A stretch of DNA of 8,024 bases from Nitrospinota bacterium (GCA_030740135.1 JASLXW010000063.1:1-8024); one strand, 5' to 3'. Positions 1-6,898 are shown, counted from the first letter of the stretch. Notes: generated by a model not told the origin, from the letters alone. Made by a program: numbers and translations.

Positions 1-707
1 AAGAACCGAAGATCACCATCGTCATCCCGGCTCTGAATGAAGAGCAGAATATTGAGAAATCGCTCAGCACGCTGGAAGAGAAGCTTCTCCTTCCTCACCG
101 GGTGATTGTGGTCAACGACAACTCGGACGACCGGACGGCGGAGATCGTAGAGAGGATTTCCGACGACCGTCCGAACATCCGCTTGGTCAACAGCTCCCGT
201 CCGCGCGGGATCACCAACGCCCTCAAATCCGGTTTCGAAAGCGTAGACACCCCGGTCACCGTGGTGATGATGGCCGACCTTTGCGACGACCCGGAGACCG
301 TGCCCCGGATGTACGAAAAGTTCGAAGAAGGATACGATCTCGTTTGCGCTTCCCGATACATGCCCGAAGGCAGACGCCTGGCCGGCCCGGCCCTTCAGGG
401 ATTCTTCTCCCGGAACGTCTGTTCAAGCCTGAGAAAGCTCACCGGCATTCCGACCCATGATGTCAGCAACGCCTTCAAGATGTACCGGACGGAGATCCTG
501 CGGACGACGCCCCTGGAGGAGGCGGGGTTCGCCTCATCGCTGGAAATCTGCGTCAAGGCGTTCCTCAAAGGCTTTCGAATCACGGAAGTCCCCACCACCT
601 GGAAAGGCCGGACGGCGGGGACTTCGAGCTTCAAAATGCTGAAGGTCGCCCGAAGCTACTTCCGGTGGTACCTGTGGGCCATCTTGCTGAGGAACCACAG
701 GTTCTGA
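1..707 (+). CDS. Family 2 glycosyltransferase, dolichol-phosphate-mannose-synthase-like (5' end missing)
   Basis: The reading frame is open from base 3 to the TGA at 705-707, and 234 residues are visible. The true start lies before the window, but little is lost because the first GT-A beta strand (KITIVIPALNEE, visible residues 3-14) is present. Nucleotide-sugar binding motifs follow: VVNDNSDD at 36-43, in the place of the usual VDDxSxD, and MADLCDDP at 90-97, in the place of the metal-binding DxD/DADLQ region. The C-terminal part has the family-like THDVSNAFKMYR stretch and an R-T-A-G-T-S-S-F segment before an aromatic basic tail (RSYFRWYLW). No C-terminal multi-helix membrane domain is present, so it resembles the short, membrane-associated DPM1-type enzymes that move a sugar from a nucleotide donor to a polyprenyl phosphate. 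The donor and acceptor cannot be read from sequence. The next gene starts 3 bp after the stop and is probably co-transcribed. Confidence 0.9.
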   Translation, partial: EPKITIVIPALNEEQNIEKSLSTLEEKLLLPHRVIVVNDNSDDRTAEIVERISDDRPNIRLVNSSRPRGITNALKSGFESVDTPVTVVMMADLCDDPETVPRMYEKFEEGYDLVCASRYMPEGRRLAGPALQGFFSRNVCSSLRKLTGIPTHDVSNAFKMYRTEILRTTPLEEAGFASSLEICVKAFLKGFRITEVPTTWKGRTAGTSSFKMLKVARSYFRWYLWAILLRNHRF

Positions 708-710
708 GCC

Positions 711-1133
711 GTGAAACCCGCCGCCTCCCCGAATGAACCGCGCCCGCGGCCACCGCCCGCCGCTCCGCGCTCCCTCCGGATTCTTGGGATCGCCGTCGCG
801 TTTCTGTTCCTGGCTCTCGTCTATCAGTGGGGGGCGGGGGCGTCGGACCGCCTGGGCGGTCGACGGGCGATCGGTCTGGTTCAGGAACGGTTGAACACCA
901 ACCTCACCGAGGGCGCCGCCAACACGGACGCCCGCTCTTACGACTGGATCGCCCGAAAAACCGCCCGCGATTTGTATCACGTCAAACAAAACCTCGTCCT
1001 GGATCGGATCTGGCGGTACGACCGGTGGGAGAACTTCTGCTGGCAGGTTCGGCTTTCCGTCGAGGACGTCCGCATGGTGGACTGCCGGGCTATCCGTTGG
1101 GATAAGAGCCCTCGGCGGTATCAGGGCCGCTGA
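711..1133 (+). CDS. Small single-pass membrane protein of unknown function
   Basis: This is a 140-residue product not recognised as any known family. The GTG start at 711 lies 3 bp after the glycosyltransferase stop, which suggests translational coupling. A GAGGA at about 689-693 is too far for a good Shine-Dalgarno. The N-terminus is proline- and arginine-rich (residues 1-22). One hydrophobic helix follows at about 24-41 (ILGIAVAFLFLALVYQW). The remaining ~95 residues are soluble and probably extracytoplasmic, with conserved-looking aromatic and charged stretches (SYDWIARKTARDLYHVKQN, WRYDRWENFCWQVRLS) and two cysteines in the last third. This pattern suggests a membrane-anchored small domain working beside the glycosyltransferase, but that is inference. 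The last 44 bp overlap the end of the convergent TPR gene, which slightly lowers confidence in the exact 3' end. Confidence 0.68.
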   Translation: MKPAASPNEPRPRPPPAAPRSLRILGIAVAFLFLALVYQWGAGASDRLGGRRAIGLVQERLNTNLTEGAANTDARSYDWIARKTARDLYHVKQNLVLDRIWRYDRWENFCWQVRLSVEDVRMVDCRAIRWDKSPRRYQGR

Positions 1134-2511
1134 GCCGCAGGCCCGCGCGGAGAAGATACGCCGCAATCCCGGCGAACACGAGGATGAAGAGCGAAAGCTC
1201 TATCGCCCGCTCCCGGACGCCGAGGGCCACCTGCTGCATCAGGTAGTAGAAGGAGTTCGCCCCCCCCGACAGGTGCGCGAGCTCCATCTCGATTCTCTTC
1301 TGAAACCTCCTCGACAGCTTTGCGACCTCAAGGGGCGGATTCGTCCGGAACAAGGCCAACGCACGCTCAAACTGCCGGGCCGCCTCCAGCTTGAAGCGGG
1401 GGCTTTCCAACCGCTTCAACGCCATTGCCAAATCGAAGTGAACCAGCGCGTCCCCCGGCAGCCAGGCGATGGCCTCTTGGAAGGCCGCCGCGGCCTTTGC
1501 AGGGTCCGCCTTGGCCAGGTAGGCCTTGCCCAGCTCCCGGGCCTTGGCGCTTCGCTTTTTCCGGTAAACTGGGCGGTTTACATCAAATCGGTCAAGCCCC
1601 GCTTGAATCCGCTGTCGGAACGACGCCCGCTCTTCGCCCGCCATGCTGACCGCCCGCTGGGCGAACAGGGCATCGGCCCTGCGGAAGTGCCTCAGGGCGT
1701 CCTCGTCGCGACCCTTTAACCGGGCATAGGCCTCGGCGAGGCGAAGGTGGAGACGGGGATCGTTCGGCGCGTAAACGAGCGCTTTCTTGTATTGATTTCC
1801 GGCCTTGTCGTACCACTTTCCGTTGAAATGATATTCCCCGACCGAGACGTAGGATTGCACCAGCATGTTGCGCGCCCGATCGTACGCAGGGACCAACTCC
1901 AACACCCGCGCCAGCAGGCGTTCTCCTCCCGGCTGGTTCTTTCGCATCCTTTCGGAGCCGATGCTGGTCAGCTCCTTCGCCAACGCCAGACGCGCCTTGG
2001 AATCCCGGGGGTTCTTCATCATCAACTTGTCAAGGGACAAAATCTCCGGCGCGCCGCTCAACCCCCTCTTGTCCTGGGGAATCAAGAATCCCACCACGTT
2101 CCAAAGCGCGTCCTTGGGATGAGCGGCGTCCAGTCGCCCAATCTCCCGCAGGACGTTCGACGCGACGGGAAGACGCTTGAGCGCCGCCGCATATGCCCGG
2201 CCGGCGCGCGCGTTGAGATTCAAGGCCTGAAAGTGGCGGCCGAGGGCATAGTGCCCCTGCGGCTCTTTGGGGCATTGACGGATGCCCATGCGGATGAGAT
2301 TTTCCCGGACGCTGGGCGCGGCGGCTTCGGCCGCTCTCAGATATTTCTCCGCCGCCTTCGGGCATTCCACCGCTTCTTCCGCCCGGACCTGCCCGGGCGA
2401 CAAGGACGCGACGCCCAGCAAAATACCCGCCAGCGGCCCCGCAACACGGCCGGGCAGCCCGCGATCCGAGCGCCTGTCTTGGCCTGAACCAACCCCGCTG
2501 ATAGCCATCAC
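1090..2511 (-). CDS. Exported TPR-repeat protein with C-terminal membrane anchor
   Basis: A 473-residue product is read from GTG at 2511; an ATG follows immediately at 2508 and is an equally good start. The N-terminus has a basic stretch (RRSDRGLPGR), a hydrophobic core (about 25-38) and a likely signal-peptidase site after VRA at residue 44. Helical TPR-like units follow through the protein, for example the segments containing QGHYALGRHFQALN, YDKAGNQYKKALVYAPNDPRL, and AAAAFQEAIAWLPGDALVH (paired small residues, then A-x-x-x-P-x-D at unit ends). A second hydrophobic segment at about 436-454 (IELSLFILVFAGIAAYLL) would anchor the C-terminus, leaving a short tail. It is therefore probably a periplasmic scaffold tethered to the inner membrane. 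No catalytic motif is seen. It lies 105 bp downstream of the M16 peptidase on the same strand and could share its transcript. Its 3' end overlaps the convergent gene by 44 bp. Confidence 0.85.
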   Translation of the reverse strand: MMAISGVGSGQDRRSDRGLPGRVAGPLAGILLGVASLSPGQVRAEEAVECPKAAEKYLRAAEAAAPSVRENLIRMGIRQCPKEPQGHYALGRHFQALNLNARAGRAYAAALKRLPVASNVLREIGRLDAAHPKDALWNVVGFLIPQDKRGLSGAPEILSLDKLMMKNPRDSKARLALAKELTSIGSERMRKNQPGGERLLARVLELVPAYDRARNMLVQSYVSVGEYHFNGKWYDKAGNQYKKALVYAPNDPRLHLRLAEAYARLKGRDEDALRHFRRADALFAQRAVSMAGEERASFRQRIQAGLDRFDVNRPVYRKKRSAKARELGKAYLAKADPAKAAAAFQEAIAWLPGDALVHFDLAMALKRLESPRFKLEAARQFERALALFRTNPPLEVAKLSRRFQKRIEMELAHLSGGANSFYYLMQQVALGVRERAIELSLFILVFAGIAAYLLRAGLRLSGPDTAEGSYPNG

Positions 2512-2616
2512 CCGAATTTCCCGTGAATGCCCCGTCCCCTTCGAGATATCCCGGCCAGTCTGCCGGGCCGCCGGGATGACGCCGGAAACCGGTGGGCCGG
2601 AATCAGTCCGCCCCCA

Positions 2617-3885
2617 TCAGAGGTGAAGGACAGGGGCCAGCGATTCGCTCAAATCCTCCTCGGCGACGAACGCGGCGGTCAGCTCCTCATCCTGGAACAC
2701 CTGGCTAGCCACGCGGCGCACGTCCTCCCGGGTCACCTTCTCCAGCACCCCCAGCTCCTCCTGAAGCGTCCGGACCTCCCCGTCCAGCAGGAGACCCTCG
2801 CCGTTTCGCTCGGCGAAGTCGTCGGATTCCTCCCGCACGAGCAGAAGACCCCGCAGATGTTTTCCGGCGGCTTCAAGCTCATCATCATCCACCAGTTCTT
2901 CCCGCAGCCGGGCGGCTTCCGCCAGGATGACGCGCGTCGCCTCGAGGGCCTTATCCGACGCGACGCCCGCTTTCAACTCCAGATAGCCTGTATCCGTAAA
3001 GCGGTGCGCGCGCGAGTGCACGCTGTACGCCAACCCGCGCTTCTCGCGCACCTCGTCGAACAGCCGGCTGGACATCTTCCCGCCCAGGATATCGTTCAGC
3101 AGACGGAGCGCCGGGAGATCGGGATGGTCCCTCCCCGGGGCCCGAAACCCGATGGCCAGATTGACCTGGTCGGTCTGGCGGACGACGCCGCAAATCCGCC
3201 GATCGCTCTTTTCCGGCAGGGCCGGGCGGGCGGGCGCGGCGTCCTCGGCCGGCCGCGAACCGAAATGCTCCTCGGCCAGGTCCTTCATCGTCCGGTGATC
3301 CAGCCGGCCCGCGGCGGAGATGACCGTATTCGCGGGCTGGTACCAATCGGCGATGAGCGCCCGCATGTGTTCGGTCCGGATTCGGTCGATGGTTTCCCGG
3401 TTTCCGATGACGCCGACCTGGAGATTGAACATGGTGGTCTCCAACCGATCGCTCACCACAAACCGCGGCATGTCCTCGTACATCTTGAGCTCTTCCTGAA
3501 TGACCTGGCGCTCCTTTTCCCATTCCCTCGGGTCGAGCAGGCTGTTGCCGAGGACATCGGCGTAGACCGGCAGAACCTTCTCCAAGACCTCCGCCGGCGC
3601 GACGAAGAAATAGCACGTCCGCTCGGGTCCGGTGTTGGCGTTGATCGTCGCCCCCACGCCTTCCATTTCCTGGGCGATCTGGAGATAGGTGCGCGTCGGC
3701 GTGCCCTTGAACATCATGTGCTCGAGGGCGTGCGAAACCCCGACGATCTCGTCGGCTTCGTGCCGGCCGCCGCACCCGAAATAGACATGGAACGCCACGG
3801 CTTCGGTGTTCGAGCGTTCCTGCGTGACGATGCGGATTCCGTTGCTGAGTGTATCCGTTTGAAGATCCATTCGGGCGTCGCTCAT
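2617..3885 (-). CDS. M16 family zinc metallopeptidase (processing-peptidase-like)
   Basis: A 422-residue protein is read from ATG at 3885. The inverted zinc motif HxxEH is intact (H52-A-L-E55-H56), followed 76 residues later by the third ligand E132 in ERQVIQEEL. The C-terminal half carries the second M16 domain with GGKMSSRLF (268-276) and the R283/Y287 pair in REKRGLAYS, the substrate-binding residues of active family members. Both halves in about 420 residues match single-chain M16B enzymes, such as the bacterial relatives of mitochondrial processing peptidase. The frame stays open to 4017, but a TATAAT box at 3953-3958 puts transcription start near 3946, so the upstream starts at 4017 and 3954 are not credible. 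ATG at 3870 (residue 6) is an alternative. No signal peptide is apparent. The likely role is degradation or processing of short peptides; the substrate is unknown. Confidence 0.95.
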   Translation of the reverse strand: MSDARMDLQTDTLSNGIRIVTQERSNTEAVAFHVYFGCGGRHEADEIVGVSHALEHMMFKGTPTRTYLQIAQEMEGVGATINANTGPERTCYFFVAPAEVLEKVLPVYADVLGNSLLDPREWEKERQVIQEELKMYEDMPRFVVSDRLETTMFNLQVGVIGNRETIDRIRTEHMRALIADWYQPANTVISAAGRLDHRTMKDLAEEHFGSRPAEDAAPARPALPEKSDRRICGVVRQTDQVNLAIGFRAPGRDHPDLPALRLLNDILGGKMSSRLFDEVREKRGLAYSVHSRAHRFTDTGYLELKAGVASDKALEATRVILAEAARLREELVDDDELEAAGKHLRGLLLVREESDDFAERNGEGLLLDGEVRTLQEELGVLEKVTREDVRRVASQVFQDEELTAAFVAEEDLSESLAPVLHL

Positions 3886-3952
3886 TCCGTTCGGGTCCCG
3901 GCGTTCGGCCGCTCGGAAATTCTCCGAGACGGATCCTCCGCCCCGATGCCGC

Positions 3953-3981
3953 ATTATAGGCAACCGTTGAATTCTCAACAA
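3953..3981 (-). promoter_or_regulatory. Sigma70-type promoter for the M16 peptidase
   Basis: On the minus strand a perfect TATAAT (3953-3958) is preceded, after exactly 17 bp, by TTGTTG (3976-3981), a weak but acceptable -35 box. Transcription should start near 3946, about 60 nt before the ATG at 3885. This is direct base reading; activity is inferred. Confidence 0.55.
3966..3979. repeat. Short palindrome inside the peptidase promoter (possible operator)
   Basis: GTTGA-ATTC-TCAAC forms perfect 5-bp arms around a 4-bp centre. It sits in the spacer and overlaps the -35 box of the promoter at 3953-3981, where a repressor would block RNA polymerase. Palindromes of this size arise by chance, so an operator role is only a suggestion. 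Confidence 0.25.
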
Positions 3982-4016
3982 CAGGCGGTCCGCGTGCCCG
4001 GAACGCGGGATATTCA

Positions 4017-4045
4017 TTGACTTGCGTCCGGCAATCTTCTACGTT
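4017..4045 (+). promoter_or_regulatory. Weak candidate promoter for the ABM-domain gene
   Basis: TTGACT (4017-4022) is a 5/6 match to the -35 consensus. At 17 bp spacing lies TACGTT (4040-4045), only 3/6 to the -10 consensus. The position, about 110 nt before the ATG at 4161 and divergent from the peptidase promoter, is sensible, but the -10 is poor. Confidence 0.22.
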
Positions 4046-4104
4046 GATACGTTGTTTTTTCCTCAGAACGTTGCGGCGAAGGGAAAAGAAACCCCGAAGG
4101 GGCG

Positions 4105-4143
4105 TCCGGCGGCGGAAGGCCCCGGGCAAAGTCGCCCGCCGGA
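4105..4143 (+). promoter_or_regulatory. GC-rich leader stem-loop touching the ABM gene's Shine-Dalgarno
   Basis: TCCGGCGG (4105-4112) pairs perfectly with CCGCCGGA (4136-4143), and with one bulged C the stem extends two more base pairs inward (4113-4114 with 4133-4134). The 3' arm covers the first bases of the GGAGGAGG ribosome-binding tract (4141-4148), leaving GGAGG at 4144-4148 free. The structure could modulate initiation at 4161. Folding is inferred from complementarity only, and high local GC makes chance stems likely. Confidence 0.3.
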
Positions 4144-4160
4144 GGAGGAACCGAAGAGCG

Positions 4161-4460
4161 ATGATTACGGTAGGTCTTTATTACGACGTAAAGCCCGGCA
4201 AAGAGACGACCTTCGAAGAGAAATTTGAAGAAGTGCTGGGAGTGCTTTCTTCCCAATCGGGCCACAAAGTCAGTCACCTCTACCATCAGGTCAAGCGGCC
4301 CTATTCATACGCCATTCTCTCCGAGTGGGAAAACCGGGAGGATTTCGTAGGCTTCATCAAAAGCGACCTTTTCAAACAAGTCACCGACTGGGGGCTGGAT
4401 GAAGTTTTGGAAAATCGTCCCACCCACAAAGTGTACGGCCACGAGGGCGACCTGAAATGA
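4161..4460 (+). CDS. ABM-fold small protein (antibiotic biosynthesis monooxygenase / heme-degrading monooxygenase-like)
   Basis: A 99-residue protein is read from ATG at 4161. The frame is open further upstream, to 4017, but that part is proline/arginine-rich non-protein-like sequence, and GGAGGAGG at 4141-4148 supports this start (gap about 12 nt, somewhat long). The sequence fits the ferredoxin-like dimeric alpha/beta barrel: a first strand ITVGLYYDVKPGKE, a helix TTFEEKFEEVLGVL, a middle strand, then the characteristic SEWENREDFVGFIKSDLF block (54-71) with Trp57. Family members act as cofactor-free monooxygenases on polycyclic aromatics, as heme-degrading enzymes, or have unknown roles. 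No residue here decides between these, and H35, H39 and H42 are only candidate ligands. It stands alone between a divergent peptidase and a 381-bp gap before the SDR, so a shared transcript with the SDR is possible but unproven. Confidence 0.8.
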   Translation: MITVGLYYDVKPGKETTFEEKFEEVLGVLSSQSGHKVSHLYHQVKRPYSYAILSEWENREDFVGFIKSDLFKQVTDWGLDEVLENRPTHKVYGHEGDLK

Positions 4461-4841
4461 GGTCGGCGCCTCGAAGTTGGGGAAACCTTGGGTCTCTTCA
4501 CCGCGCCGGAAGGCGGGTCCGAGGTTGGAACGGATTGTCCCGGGGCGCCTTCGCCCGCTCCCGGATGCCCCTTGAGCGCGCGAAAGCTCCGGTTCACCGC
4601 CTTGGTGATCGACGGCCCCCGGACTTCTCCACGAGAAAATCGTCCCGCCCAAGCCGCGCCTGAGTCCGTAATCGCGTAAAAGGCTTTTCACCTTCACGCC
4701 AAACCGGTAGAATCACGACACCCAGCGGACAGCGCCGCCTCTCGCCCTTGAACGCCCGAGGCCGGGAGCGCGATTAGGCGTCAAGCGAAGGTCGATTGGA
4801 CGGAACCTTATTGCGTCAATCTGAAAACAAAGGAGTTCATC
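4461..4841. other. 381-bp intergenic region without a recognisable gene
   Basis: Short open frames occur on both strands (for example minus-strand 4305-4697), but their translations are low-complexity, rich in R, G, P and S, and partly antisense to the ABM gene, so no gene is called. Several small GC-rich stems are present, including CGCC-GGAA-GGCG near 4511-4530 and GGGCG-CCTT-CGCCC near 4541-4560. Neither is followed by a T run, so no clear intrinsic terminator is claimed. The right half holds the candidate SDR promoter and an ordinary leader. Confidence 0.6.
4685..4713 (+). promoter_or_regulatory. Candidate promoter of the SDR-decarboxylase operon
   Basis: TTTTCA (4685-4690, 4/6 to TTGACA) and TAGAAT (4708-4713, 5/6 to TATAAT) are separated by exactly 17 bp. 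A start near 4720 would leave a leader of about 120 nt before the ATG at 4842. It lies in a locally AT-richer patch of otherwise GC-rich DNA. Confidence 0.42.
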
Positions 4842-5639
4842 ATGGATCTCGGGCTTCAAGGGAAGGTCGCCATCATCAACGGCGGCAGCAAGGGCATCGG
4901 CAAAAGCTCGGCCGTGTTTCTGGCCGAGGAGGACGCCGAGGTCGGCATCTGCGCCCGTAATCAGGCGGGCATGGATGAAGCCGCGAAAGAGATTCGCGAC
5001 AAGACCGGAAAGGAGATCTTCACCGTTCAGGCCGACACCACCCGGGAGGCCGACGCCCGGAACTTCGCCCGGAAATGCATCGAGCACTTCGGTCACGTGG
5101 ACATCCTGATCAATTGCGCGGGCAGCTCGCCCGGCGGGACGATCGACCAGATCACCGAGGCCGACTGGATGGAAAGCCTCAATCTGAAGTTCATGGGCTA
5201 CGTGCGCTGCACGACGGCGATCGTCTCCCATATGCGGGAGCGCAAGTACGGGCGGATCGTCAACGTCATCGGCAACGACGGCATCAAGCCGATCCATTTC
5301 GAGCTCACGCCCGGCGCGGCCAACGCCGCCGGCATCAACTTTACGCTGGCGATGTCCGAGTCCCTGGCGCTGGACAACGTCCTCATCAACGCCGTGAACC
5401 CCGGCCCGGTGGACACCGACCGCTGGTGGGGGTTGGTGGACACCATGGCCAAGGGAAAGGGCTGCACCCGGGAGGAAGCCGCGCAGATCGCCCTCAAGAG
5501 CCTTCCGCTGGGCCGGTTTTGCACGGCCGATGAGGTGGCGGGAATTGTCGTGTTTCTCGCTTCGGAGCGGGCCAGCTACATCACCGGGGCCTCCATCACA
5601 GTCGACGGCGCCCAGCGCAAGGCCCTGATGGACGTCTAG
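4842..5639 (+). CDS. Short-chain dehydrogenase/reductase (SDR) with atypical active site
   Basis: The 265-residue product has a very good ribosome-binding site, AAAGGAG at 4829-4835, 6 nt before the ATG. Classical-SDR features are the cofactor loop GGSKGIG (14-20), INCAG (90-94, the NNAG position), Asn114 in LNLKFMG, and the NAVNPGPVDTD stretch (183-193). The end, ITGASITVDGA, closes as in 3-oxoacyl-ACP-reductase-like SDRs. The usual catalytic residues are missing. Where N-[IV]-S-S is expected the protein reads NVIGNDG (141-147), and where YxxxK is expected it reads P157-G-A-A-N161, so Tyr is replaced by Pro and Lys by Asn in the best alignment. The frame is unbroken and the flanking motifs are intact, so this is not decay. 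It may be a divergent SDR using other residues, or a binding protein. The decarboxylase-like gene follows after 100 bp on the same strand. Confidence 0.92.
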   Translation: MDLGLQGKVAIINGGSKGIGKSSAVFLAEEDAEVGICARNQAGMDEAAKEIRDKTGKEIFTVQADTTREADARNFARKCIEHFGHVDILINCAGSSPGGTIDQITEADWMESLNLKFMGYVRCTTAIVSHMRERKYGRIVNVIGNDGIKPIHFELTPGAANAAGINFTLAMSESLALDNVLINAVNPGPVDTDRWWGLVDTMAKGKGCTREEAAQIALKSLPLGRFCTADEVAGIVVFLASERASYITGASITVDGAQRKALMDV

Positions 5640-5739
5640 CCCGCGCGCGGTCATTAGGGATCGGTGCGGAGAATCTTATCCATAGAGAGAGATGCGGGCT
5701 TTGGATGGCCCCATCCCGAACCAGGAAGGGAGAAAGACC

Positions 5740-6732
5740 GTGTCCAACGTTCAGCTCGGCTTCGCGTGCGCGGATTACGACCGGACCCGATACATCGAGG
5801 ACGGAACCGTCAAGCCCACCGGGATCGACCTCAACTATATCCGCTTGCCGGTGGAAGACATCTTCTGGCGGCAGAGCAAGTTCCAGGAATTCGACGCGTC
5901 GGAGATGAGCTTCTCCGCCTACCTCATCTTCCGTTCCCGGCCCAACCCGCCGTTCAGGGCCATCCCGGTCTTTCCCTCCAAGTTCTTTCGGCATTCGTGC
6001 GTCTTCATCAACAAGAACGCCGGAATCGAGAAGCCCGAGGACTTGGCGGGGCGGCGCATCGGCGTGCCCGAATACGCGATGACGGCCATCGTCTGGCTCC
6101 GGGGGACCTTCCACAACGAGTACGGCGTGGATCAGACCGGCGTCACCTGGGTGACGGGGGGCCTGGAGGAATGGGGCCGAAAGGAGCGCGTCGACCTGAA
6201 CCTGCCCGACTCTATCACCGTCGAAAGCGCGCCCGCGCCCAAGACCCTCAACGAGATGCTGGACGCGGGCGAGATCGACGCCCTGTTCACCGCCCGCGCG
6301 CCCTCCGCGTTCAGCCGCCCGGGTTCCAACGTCGTCCGCCTCTTCCCCAATTTCAAAGAGGTCGAGATGGACTACTACAAGCGGACCGGGATCTATCCCA
6401 TCATGCACCTTGTCGTCATCAAGGAGTCGATCCTCGCGGAGCATCCCTGGGTCGCCCAGAACCTCTATGAGGCCCTATGCGAATCAAAGGACATCGCCAT
6501 CGAGAACCTGGAATCGACCGGGGCGCTGGGGGCGACCCTGCCCTGGCTCATCCACGAGATCGAATTCAGCAAACAGGTGCTCGGCGAAGACTACTGGTCT
6601 TACGGCGTCGAGGCCAACCGGACGACCATCGAGGCCCTGACGCAGTACTCTTTCGAGCAGGGGCTGGCCGAGCGGAAGCTTTCGGTCGAGGAGCTGTTCG
6701 TGGAATCGACCCTCGACGTCGCGAAGGTCTGA
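5740..6732 (+). CDS. 4,5-dihydroxyphthalate decarboxylase-like / NMT1-like protein
   Basis: A 330-residue protein is read from GTG at 5740, preceded by GGGAG at 5728-5732 (gap 7 nt). The frame is open to an ATG at 5692, but that start has no comparable site and adds only a non-conserved-looking 16-residue tail. The protein has the two-lobed periplasmic-binding fold of the family: an N-terminal lobe starting VQLGFACADYDRTRYI, the hallmark FINKNAGIEKPEDLAGRRIGVPEY (89-112) with the GRRIG turn, and a C-terminal helical section ending in LFVESTL. There is no signal peptide, which favours a cytosolic enzyme of the Pht5-like decarboxylase type over a transporter-binding protein, although the two are close relatives. 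The substrate cannot be read from sequence; a carboxylated, possibly aromatic compound is a guess. It probably shares a transcript with the SDR. Confidence 0.8.
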   Translation: MSNVQLGFACADYDRTRYIEDGTVKPTGIDLNYIRLPVEDIFWRQSKFQEFDASEMSFSAYLIFRSRPNPPFRAIPVFPSKFFRHSCVFINKNAGIEKPEDLAGRRIGVPEYAMTAIVWLRGTFHNEYGVDQTGVTWVTGGLEEWGRKERVDLNLPDSITVESAPAPKTLNEMLDAGEIDALFTARAPSAFSRPGSNVVRLFPNFKEVEMDYYKRTGIYPIMHLVVIKESILAEHPWVAQNLYEALCESKDIAIENLESTGALGATLPWLIHEIEFSKQVLGEDYWSYGVEANRTTIEALTQYSFEQGLAERKLSVEELFVESTLDVAKV

Positions 6733-6789
6733 GCCGGCGATTTCCGCCTTGGATCGCGTGCGCTTCCCCAAGGGCGCTTACGAAAGTTG

Positions 6790-6867
6790 TAGCGCGGGGG
6801 CTTCAGCCTCCGCCTGTGTGTTTGGTCTGCCATCCCGCGATTGGCGGGGGCTGAGGCCCCCGCGCTA
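6790..6867. repeat. REPIN-like imperfect inverted repeat between convergent genes
   Basis: The 25-bp arms at 6790-6814 and 6843-6867 are inverted copies differing at 2 positions and separated by 28 bp. Each arm is itself nearly palindromic: GCGGGGGCT-TC-AGCCTCCGC in the left arm and GCGGGGGC-TGAG-GCCCCCGC in the right. Pairs of small hairpin units in inverted orientation are the layout of REP doublets (REPINs), which are usually dispersed in intergenic DNA and mobilised by RAYT transposases. The place, after the decarboxylase-like stop and before the convergent hydrolase stop, fits. It could also serve as a two-way transcription terminator. No RAYT gene is in the window, and genomic copy number is unknown. 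Confidence 0.72.
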
Positions 6868-6898
6868 TGACGATCCCGGAGATTTCTCGAACGAAAGG

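Noticed and set aside
3886..4017. N-terminal extension of the M16 peptidase from 4017
   Set aside because: The predicted transcription start near 3946 lies downstream of the 4017 and 3954 starts, and the added residues are arginine-rich and do not resemble the family N-terminus.
2527..4020. Long plus-strand open frame (497 codons) antisense to the M16 peptidase
   Set aside because: It is the mirror of a gene with intact catalytic motifs; its translation is rich in R, H, P and Q with no recognisable domain, as expected of a GC-rich antisense frame.
4017..4160. Longer start for the ABM-domain protein
   Set aside because: The extra 48 residues are basic, low-complexity sequence, and GGAGGAGG precedes the ATG at 4161 where the family fold begins.
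4511..4560. GC-rich stems after the ABM gene as terminators
   Set aside because: Stems are short (4-5 bp) and no T run follows them.
4305..4697. Minus-strand frame covering part of the 381-bp gap
   Set aside because: Half is antisense to the ABM gene and the rest is low-complexity; no ribosome-binding site or homologous motif was seen.
4713..5654. Long minus-strand open frame opposite the SDR
   Set aside because: Antisense shadow of a well-motifed gene; composition is G/V/D/H-rich without domain signs.
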